Part shown: positions 57,063 to 64,000 of the stretch, in pieces
Layout: each line of letters starts with the position of its first letter
How positions within the stretch are numbered: position 1 is the stretch's first letter
NCBI GenBank assembly: GCA_026315105.1
Contig: CM048746.1
Coordinates: 639,585,398-639,649,397, forward strand
Direction: 5' to 3'
Length of the DNA stretch: 64,000 bases
DNA from: Locusta migratoria
Taxonomy: Eukaryota > Arthropoda > Insecta > Orthoptera > Acrididae
Made by a program: the position numbers and the translations under genes
Notes under the pieces: model-generated
Databases searched by the model: none
Seen by the model: the letters and a program-made list of their open reading frames with translations, nothing else
Told to the model about the DNA's origin: nothing

Positions 57063-57453
57063 TCTAGATACTTCACACTTTTGACGTGGAATATCAATTC
57101 TTTTTGAAGCTTTAGAATATGATGCATCTATTTCTCGTATCTACTGTGGTTTCCTTTTCCTGAGCCATAGAAACCAGGAAGGTTTGAATAGGACACCCTG
57201 GGTAATTGAAATGTATACAGATATTCCAACAAGAATATTTCGAAGTAAGGTCAGCAAAAGGAGCTCTTGAATCATAAGTATCCACAAAGTTTATCAATAT
57301 TATTTATTTACTAACGACAGGAAAATATTAGTAACACTAATTCAACAGCTGAGTGATGCTTATAGTATTCAACTAGTCTCTGACAAAGACAACAAGGGAT
57401 TGGATGGAAAGGTAATTACATAGCTTATTTCGCCTTATAGTTTCAGTAATACA
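57063..57453. other. Central spacer of the foldback element
   Basis: AT-rich with no inverted counterpart. A 61-codon minus-strand frame at 57112-57297 is unrecognised. Nothing indicates a transposase. Confidence 0.6.
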
Positions 57454-57536
57454 CTTGCGCATAATAGTTCGCGATCGGGAGCGCTCACTTTAGTTCTCAG
57501 CTCTGCCGCGAACTAGTTCGCTCTTTTAGTACGTCC

Positions 57537-58002
57537 TGTGGTGTCGCACAAGTACAAAGTGCGCGCCACCTACTTTCGCCACGCGCCGCCATGCACGCAC
57601 GGCACGGCGTTCTCACGACGACAGCCACGAGCGCCCTCTGCGACAACTCCGCTCGTGGCCACCGCTGAAGGACTTGCCACTTCGGACGGAGATAGCAACC
57701 AGTTAGGACCTTCGTAATCAGATAGGCACCATTGAAGACTTTGCTATCGTACAGGCACTAGGCAGGCCTCTAACAACTATGTATCAACATTCTGCAGTAC
57801 TATGTAAAAGTTAAGTATTGTTACATTCTGTGCAATATATATCTCTTTCTAATTTACTCTAGTGTTTATAGTTTCTGGCTGCTCCCCTCCGTACCTGCAA
57901 CAGCATGCTATTTTTGTTCCTGTGTCGGGCTCATTCCACTCGGCCACCGACACCTACGACGAGGCTGGGACACAAAAGCGGCGACGAAGTTGGGACACAA
58001 AA
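57537..58002 (+). repeat. 5' LTR
   Basis: 466 bp, beginning TGTGGTGTCGCACAAGTACA and ending TTGGGACACAAAA. It holds a TATATAT stretch about 300 bases in, which may serve as promoter. It differs from the 3' LTR at about five positions counted by eye. Confidence 0.95.
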
Positions 58003-58022
58003 GTGGCGACGAGGAGTGATAG
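58003..58022 (+). promoter_or_regulatory. Probable primer-binding site
   Basis: Directly after the 5' LTR lies GTGGCGACGAGGAGTGATAG. A TGGCGAC start is typical of primer sites complementary to a tRNA 3' end, which finishes in CCA. The specific tRNA was not determined. Confidence 0.55.
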
Positions 58023-58231
58023 AACCTTGGATCAGCCCGCTTGCAGCAGCCAGACAGCAGCAGTCAAGCACAGAGAAATTGCTCCCGCCTACCCACCCTT
58101 ATTATAACAATTTTGGGGGAACATTTTCAGTTACGTGTTTTGTGGACTTTTTTGTTGCAGAGTGTCCTCTTTCATATTGCATTTGTGTTTTGTTATAATT
58201 TACTTGTATGCGCGGCGCCTAATCGGTCAGC

Positions 58232-59287
58232 ATGGCCACTACCCCGAACCCAAACTTAATGGAAATTATTCAGTTACAGACGGCGCAAATAACACAACTT
58301 CTCCAGGCGGTGGCGCAGTTGACAACTCAACAACAGCCGTCGCATCAGCAGCCCACACCTGCCGCCGCACCGCTTCCGACGTTCCGCCAGTACAACGAAC
58401 GTGAGGAAGAATGGAGCGACTATTTCGCACAGTTTCTAGAACTCGTCGCGGCTCATCAAATTACAGGTCAGAGAGTGAAGAACCTTTTCTTATCGATTGT
58501 GGGCCCCCAGACCTTCGTACTATTGCAAAAACTTTTCCCTCTCGCATCTCCTCGTGATGTAGACTTTGAACAAATTGTAGATGCACTGAATGCTCATTAT
58601 GAGAGAAAAGTTCTTGTAGCCGCTGCACGATACCGATTTTTCAGACTTAAAAAATTACCGCAGCAGTCACACCAAGAGTGGATTACGGAATTGAAGGGCT
58701 TAACCCACCAATGGAAATTTACTTGCTCTTGTGGACTTTCTTATAGTGACGTTATGTTGCGAGATGCGATTACGCAGAACATTCAGGACCCCAGAATTAG
58801 GGCAGCAATTCTGAAACAATCTTACCTTTCATTAGACAGTGTACTGCAGCTTATAGAAGCACATGATACGTTTGACTTAGCAGATGTAGAAATGCAAAGC
58901 CACAGTGTTAATTCAGTGCGCCGCAATGGACGCTTTCCTAGCCGTAGTTCTCAGTATAGCACTTGTGATTCTTTAAATTCTACAGGCCGTGCTGAACAGA
59001 CAGTGAACAGTAGCCAGTGTAAAAGTGCGACGCAAAGGTCGCCCCGTAGTGTTAGACACCGTAATTTGAATAACGGGCGCCAACGCTCATTTCAGAAAAA
59101 TGTACGTAAATCTTCCCCCCAGTGTGTGTCTCGCCACAAGCGTGCTCATTGCCCTAGTCGCAACGCAACCTGTTATCAATGTGGCAAATCAGGACATGTA
59201 CAGTCTGTGTGTATGCAAATGAAAAACTCAAAGAACGGTACCATTAGAAACAGTGATCGCAGAGTGCGAGAACAGTTCATTCTGTAA
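58232..59287 (+). CDS. Gag protein of the Ty3/gypsy element
   Basis: 351 codons from ATG 58232 to TAA 59285-59287, uninterrupted. The N-terminus is glutamine-rich (QAVAQLTTQQQPSHQQPTP). A gag core follows, with WSDYFAQFLELVAAHQ (about residues 61-76), YERKVLVAAARYRFFRLKKL (about 123-142) and WITELKGLTHQWKF (about 149-162). The C-terminal third is basic. One CCHC zinc knuckle, CYQCGKSGHVQSVC, lies near residues 313-326 and would bind the element RNA. Gag would assemble particles. The pol frame is -1 relative to gag and open across the gag stop, consistent with frameshift expression. This is the only undamaged gene of the element. Confidence 0.93.
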   Translation: MATTPNPNLMEIIQLQTAQITQLLQAVAQLTTQQQPSHQQPTPAAAPLPTFRQYNEREEEWSDYFAQFLELVAAHQITGQRVKNLFLSIVGPQTFVLLQKLFPLASPRDVDFEQIVDALNAHYERKVLVAAARYRFFRLKKLPQQSHQEWITELKGLTHQWKFTCSCGLSYSDVMLRDAITQNIQDPRIRAAILKQSYLSLDSVLQLIEAHDTFDLADVEMQSHSVNSVRRNGRFPSRSSQYSTCDSLNSTGRAEQTVNSSQCKSATQRSPRSVRHRNLNNGRQRSFQKNVRKSSPQCVSRHKRAHCPSRNATCYQCGKSGHVQSVCMQMKNSKNGTIRNSDRRVREQFIL

Positions 59288-59301
59288 ATGTTATATGGGC
59301 T

Positions 59302-62300
59302 GTGGAATTGAACAGTGCTTTCCTTGGTTCTCAATTGAATGAAAGTTCTTCTGCGCCTATGGCAAAACTATATAGTGCACCACGTAGCAAGCGCCGACGA
59401 GCGCGTAAAACAGTGCAACGGAAAAGGGTTCGGGACAAGCAAAATGACTATGAACAGTGCATTCCTGTAGTGAAAATAGTGCCTTCTGCAACTGCTCCTT
59501 GTAATAGTGCCCAGTACTGTGTAGCTAGTGACAGTAGACTTGTTGTAGATACTGAAAGTAATTTTAGTGCAGTAGCCTCGCATTGCGCGAACGCCGATCC
59601 GGCGGTAGTGCCATCTAGTGACAGTGTTGTTAATCCGCTGCGTGCCGAGTCTGCGCCGCTTACTTCACTACGCGGCCCGCGCAAGGGCAGCACACAAACC
59701 GCAGCAGACGTTGCCCACATTCGCGCACCTGTCGTGCGCCAGAAGCACAAACTTTTTGTAAATCTCTCCATAGAAAATAAGACTGTGCAATTTCAGCTTG
59801 ATACTGGTTCCGCTGTTACCTTAATAAATAAAGATACTTATGAACTTCTGGGTTCGCCAAAATTGTCGCCGTCACAGCAAGTGTTAACAGCTTATACAGG
59901 TCAAAATATTCCCGTGCTAGGAACGTGTAGCCTGCCCGCCTCTTTTCAAGGTGTAACAAAAACAGTTGCTTTTGTACTTCTTCAGGCCAAATCGACACAG
60001 AACATTTTTGGACTAGATGCTTTGGACTTGTTTGGTTTATCAATTCAAAGAGATGTGCTTCAAATTTCGTCAATAGTGCCTCAGGATAAAATCAATGCAT
60101 TGTGTGAAAAATATAGTGACTTGATTTCGCTGGAACTAGGTTGTGCAAAAGACTTCGTGGCACATGTAACTTTAAAAGAATCTGCAGTTCCAAAATTTCG
60201 TAAAGCTAGACCAGTGCCTATCGCCTTGCGTGATGCAGTTGCCGAAGAACTTAAACGTTGGCAAGATAGTGGGGTGATTTCTCCTATTTCTGCGAGTCAG
60301 TGGGCCTCGCCTATAGTAATTATACCCAAGCTGTCAGGAAAACTTCGTCTCTGTGCGGACTTCAAATCAACAGTGAACAGTCAAACAATTGTAGACACTT
60401 ATCCCCTTCCCAGACCTGACGAACTAATGGACAAATTAGGACAGTCTCGCTTCTTTTCTAAGATTGATTTAGCAGAGGCATACTGACAAATTCCGCTTGA
60501 TGACGAGTCAAAAAAATTTTTCGGCATTAATACTCACATGGGCCTTTTTCAATTTCAACGCCTACCCTTTGGCAGTTCTTCCGCCCCTGCTATTTTCCAG
60601 CGTTTTTTGGAACAGCTGACAGTTTCGGTACCTTGTTGCTCGAACTATTTAGATGGCATTGTGGTATCCGGACGTACAGTTGAAGAACATTTAGCAAACC
60701 TGGAGTGCCTTTTCAAAGTTTTGACTGCAGCAGGTCTACGCTGTAATAAAGCAAAGTGTTCGTTTTTTCAAACTGAAATAGAGTACCTAGGCCATGTGAT
60801 TAATGCCCAAGGAATACATCCCTTACAGTCACATCTTCGAGCAATCAAAGACTTGCCTCCTCCTAAGAATGTGCACGAATTGCAAGCAGTAATGGGGAAG
60901 CTGAACTATTATTTCAGATTTATTCCCAATGCCTCTCAGATTGCAGCTCCACTGCATCACTTACGTAGGAAGAATGTTCCTTTTGTTTGGTCCAAAGATT
61001 GCCAGGTTGCCTTTGACAACTTAAAGTCTTCACTACTCAGTGATGCATGCTTGATTCCCTTTGACCCCCAGAAGCCTGAAGTGTTAGCAGTTGACGCCTC
61101 ATCGTACGGTCTGGGCGCAGTAATCTCACATCGTATTGGTTCTCACGATCGTCCTATTGCCTCTGAATTACAGTCAGATAGAAAAGGAGGCCTTAGCAAT
61201 CATTTACGTCGTCACAAAGTTTCATCATTATCTCTATGGCAGAAAATTCTATTTGTTGACAGACCACAAGCCTCTCACGTCGTTGTTCTCACCCACAAAG
61301 CCAATTCCGCCACGAACGGCACAAAAGCTTCAGAGATGGTCCTTGATATTGTCTAATTATCAGTATGAGATTTTGTACTAACCTACCACTAAACATGCTA
61401 ACGCGGACACACTTTCCCGACTTCCGGTTGGCCAGGATGTATCATTTGATTCTTCAGAAATGGCATGTTGTCAGATAGACTCCAGAGATGCTTCCGCTGT
61501 CGCAGACTTTCCTTTGAACTCTCGTAGGGTTGCACAGGAAATAGCTGCGGATGCAGACCTAAGTGTGGTAGCACGTTTTGTTCGCTCAGGGTGGCCTGCC
61601 AGAGCCAAAGACATTGATCGGCCTCTGGTTCGACGTTATTTTGCACAACATCATGCATTATCTTTAAGTCAGGGTGTACTGTTGTTGCACACCGACAACG
61701 ACCAAGCAAGAGTGATTGTTCCTCGTTCCCTGCAACGAGAAGTGTTACGCCTCCTGCATCAAGGACATTGTGGCATTGTTAGGACAAAGCAACTGGCCAG
61801 ACGTCATTGTACCTGGGTTGGTATGGACGCTCAGATAGAGAGCATGACATCACAGTGTACAGTTTGTGCGGAGCATCAGGCGGCTCCTCCACAGCGTTTC
61901 TCAGACTGGCCACGCCCCAAGAGACCATGGCAACGTTTACATATTGACTTTGCCGGACCTTTCTGGAATACGCGCTGGTTAATTGTGGTAGACGCTTTCA
62001 GCAAGTTTCCTTTTGTGATTGCCATGAACTCAACGACAGCTTCTTGTACAATCAGTGCCTTAACATCAGTGTTTTGCATCGAAGGCTTGCCTGAAACTAT
62101 CGTCAGTGACAATGGACCTCAGTTTGTTAGTGCGGAATTTCAACAGTTTTGTCACGTGAATGGCATTCAGCATATCACCACCGCACCTTTTCACCCTCAG
62201 TCCAATGGTGAAGCAGAACGTTTCGTTCGAACATTCAAGTCTCACATGGAGAAGATGAAGGGTCAGCACTCCAGGCAGCAAGCTATTCAAATTTTCCTGT

Positions 62301-63202
62301 CTACGTATCGGTGCATGCCACGTGACGGCCCGTCTCCTGCCGAGCTGCTACACGGCCGCCGTCACCGCACTCTCCTTCACTTGCTGCAGCCTCCCACGCA
62401 CCGAGTCGGTTCGTATGGCGCTACGCGTTTTCAGGTTTCCACGCCGGTGCTGTACAGGGTGTTTGCTGGCAATAAGAAGACATGGTTGCCGGGCACCATT
62501 CAGCGCGTGCTCGGTGGCAATATGTATGTTGTACGTTCTTCCACAGGGACGGAGCTGCGGCGCCACGCAAACCAATTGCGTCTGCATAGGCCGCGCGATC
62601 CTGTCTCCGGTTTCTTGATTCCAGACCCAGTTCACCGCGAGGGAGCACAACCACATCGTTCGTCCCCGGACTACGAGATCGTCCCGATGGAGATCGACGC
62701 GACGCCGCCGCTGTCGCCGCCGCAGATGACAGCGTCACCGAGAGGGACTCTGGGACCGTGCGTGCCGCCGCCGCCTGGACCACGCACCTCAGAAGAAGAT
62801 GACCTGCTCCCTCTGGGCGGGGGCGGGCGCCCTTCCCCAGGTTTCGGCGGGTTCCCTGGTGGATCGCAAGGCGGATGCCGGGGCGCGGACGGCGTCTCGA
62901 TCCCAGCCTCAGCTACGACGCCCGTCCCACCAGTAACGCCCCGCCCAGGCCCTCCTCCCAGTGCCGTCGCCGTGGCCCTCAGCCCTACGCCACGACGGCG
63001 CGGCGGTTTGGGGGGGAGGGGTGTGGTGTCGCACAAGTACAAAGTGCGCGCCACCTACTTTCACCGCGCGCCGCCATGCACGCACGGCGCGGCGTTCTCA
63101 CGACGACAGCCACGAGCGCCCTCTGCGACAACTCCGCTCGTGGCCACCGCTGAAGGACTTGCCACTTCGGACGGAGATAGCAACCAGTTAGGACCTTCGT
63201 AA
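59302..63202 (+). pseudogene. Pol polyprotein (protease, RT, RNase H, integrase), inactivated
   Basis: Protease: FQLDTGSAVTLIN at about 59790. Reverse transcriptase: about 60100-60940, with RLPFGSSSAPAIFQ at about 60560. RNase H follows, with LAVDASSYGLGAV and YSQIEKEALAI. Integrase (61460-62400) has an HHCC zinc region (LLHQGHCGIV then QCTVCAEH) and D,D,E at LHIDFAGPF, IVSDNGPQF and QSNGEAERF. Lesions: TGA at 60484-60486 inside RT; the YxDD motif reads YLDG near 60649, so a catalytic aspartate is lost; a small deletion with frameshift near 61160; TAA at 61379-61381. The C-terminal extension is proline-rich and the last frame runs into the 3' LTR to 63202. Confidence 0.92.
63003..63021 (+). 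promoter_or_regulatory. Polypurine tract
   Basis: A purine stretch, mainly GGGGGGGAGGGG, immediately precedes the 3' LTR, the expected position of the plus-strand primer in LTR retrotransposons. Confidence 0.85.
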
Positions 63203-63487
63203 TCAGATAGGCACCATTGAAGACTTTGCTATCGTAGAGGCACTAGGCAGGCCTCTAACAACTATGTATCAACATTCTGCAGTACTATGTAAAAGTTAAG
63301 TATTGTTACATTCTGTGCAATATATATCTCTTTCTAATTTACTCTAGTGTTTATAGTTTCTGGCTGCTCCCCTCCGTACCTGCAACAGCGTGCTATTTTT
63401 GTTCCTGTGTCGGGCTCATTCCACTCGGCCACCGACACCTACGACGAGGCTGGGACACAAAAGCGGCGACGAAGTTGGGACACAAAA
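63022..63487 (+). repeat. 3' LTR
   Basis: 466 bp, same ends as the 5' LTR, followed directly by the CGTCC duplication at 63488-63492. Differences from the 5' LTR were seen near bases 42, 45, 68, about 220 and about 365 of the repeat. Confidence 0.95.
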
Positions 63488-64000
63488 CGTCCGCTCCCAG
63501 TGACGGCTGAGTGGCGTGGTCTGCGCGTGCAGGTGGAGGGGGATGTTCCCCCACTTAGAGGTTCATGCGCTTGCTGCTTGAGCCGCTAATGATATCACGC
63601 AAACCAAATGAAACAGTTTGTGGATAATTTCTCTCGTTTAAGTTTACAGTTATCTCTATATCTTGGCCTTATAGAATTTATTAGTCAGATATTGCAGAGT
63701 TCAGAACGCATCACCTCGAAATGACTCATCAGAAGAAAGCAAACACGTGATTTTTAATTCTGCTACGCGCCCTGTTGCTATTGCCCGTCGGTCTAAAGTT
63801 AAGAGTCCAAGAAACTATGAAGCGAGATACGTTTGGCATAATCGTCCGCTGCTCCTAGTTCGTCCGCTGCTCCTAGTTCATCCGCTCCTTCTAGTTCGTC
63901 CGCTCTTTTTGGCTTTTGCTACCGCTACTAAAAGAGCTCTTTTTCTTATGACAGCTTTTTTATATAATGAATCAGTGTAGCCAAAGCGTATGCTATTACT

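Larger units (their letters stand above)
57537..63487 (+). mobile_element. Ty3/gypsy LTR retrotransposon, complete but defective
   Basis: A 5951-bp element with two 466-bp LTRs, a primer-binding region, gag, pro-RT-RNaseH-integrase and a polypurine tract, in Ty3/gypsy order. The target duplication CGTCC lies at 57532-57536 and 63488-63492. Pol resembles arthropod elements related to the K02A2.6-like group. There is no envelope gene. It is inserted in the right arm of the foldback element at 56432-64000. Broken pol makes the copy non-autonomous. Confidence 0.95.
56432..64000. mobile_element. Large foldback element, right arm split by an LTR retrotransposon
   Basis: The left arm 56432-57062 (about 630 bp) is inverted relative to 57454-57536 joined to 63493-64000, with a 391-bp centre (57063-57453). 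Matching blocks include CGTCACTGGGAGCGGACGT near 56978-56996 and its inverse near 63490-63508. GCGAACTAGTTCG lies near both inner ends. Each arm contains tandem 18-bp units (GGACGAACTAGGAGCAGC), about two in the left arm and three to four in the right. Neither the centre nor the arms encode a protein I recognise. The outer right terminus lies at or beyond the window edge, so target duplications cannot be checked. Confidence 0.78.

Noticed and set aside
57905..58404. Small proteins between the 5' LTR and gag
   Set aside because: These frames lie in the LTR and leader, overlap each other and gag, and show no conserved domain.
61136..61381. A separate gene for the 81-codon RNase H frame
   Set aside because: It is the continuation of pol after a small deletion and frameshift near 61160.
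62348..63054. Minus-strand open frames opposite the pol C-terminus
   Set aside because: They are shadows of the GC-rich proline-coding extension of pol on the plus strand.
59302..63202. An endogenous retrovirus with envelope
   Set aside because: No envelope-like frame with signal peptide or membrane span lies between integrase and the 3' LTR; the region there is a proline-rich pol extension.

Overview
The window looks like nuclear DNA from a large, repeat-filled arthropod genome, most likely an orthopteran insect of the grasshopper/locust kind. It is AT-rich and has no bacterial gene organisation. It is packed with tRNA-derived SINEs, LINE fragments, mariner, Tc1, pogo and hAT-like DNA transposons, a Penelope-like element and a Ty3/gypsy LTR retrotransposon. 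The orthopteran placement rests on my familiarity with the SINE and LINE types and was not tested. I found no host protein-coding gene, no genuine tRNA or rRNA gene and no CRISPR array; almost every recognisable coding stretch belongs to a transposon and is broken.

Layout. 1-6 kb: unassigned DNA with a 41-bp-arm hairpin, a solo LTR (2973-3444) and a palindromic tRNA-SINE (4498-4798). 6.3-11 kb: a direct duplication whose second copy holds a SINE and a complete DNA transposon with 4-bp target duplications. 12.4-14 kb: a LINE ORF1 remnant. 14.3-16.8 kb: a mariner element split by a SINE complex that is part inverted and part tandem. 17.4-20.6 kb: a long-TIR DNA transposon hit by two SINEs. 21.7-24.4 kb: a possible short-TIR element containing a SINE and a palindrome. 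25.1-28.5 kb: two head-to-tail copies of one LINE, with a third on the opposite strand at 33.4-35.2 kb. 30.5-32.2 kb: Tc1 and jockey-like LINE remnants. 36.6-37.8 kb: a poly(A)-tailed retroposed segment. 38.5-40.9 kb: a Penelope-like element. 42.7-43.4 kb: a 327-bp tandem duplication. 43.5-46.1 kb: a Tc1/mariner-superfamily element with long TIRs. 47.0-49.0 kb: a pogo-like element holding a head-to-head mariner palindrome. 49.4-51.6 kb: a non-autonomous hAT-like element. 53-54 kb: a foldback element with a LINE tail in it. 56.4 kb to the end: a large foldback element whose right arm is split by a 5.95-kb Ty3/gypsy element (57537-63487).

The parts relate mainly by nesting. SINEs sit in transposons with target-site duplications, and transposons sit in older repeats, so relative ages can be read directly. 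The LTR retrotransposon has LTRs of equal length differing at about five positions, yet its pol carries two stops, a frameshift and a lost catalytic aspartate, so it may have been mobilised in trans. The most unusual theme is inverted tRNA-SINE structures bounded by clean target-site duplications (4498-4798 and 15152-16344), together with hammerhead-ribozyme-like cores at Penelope-type termini.
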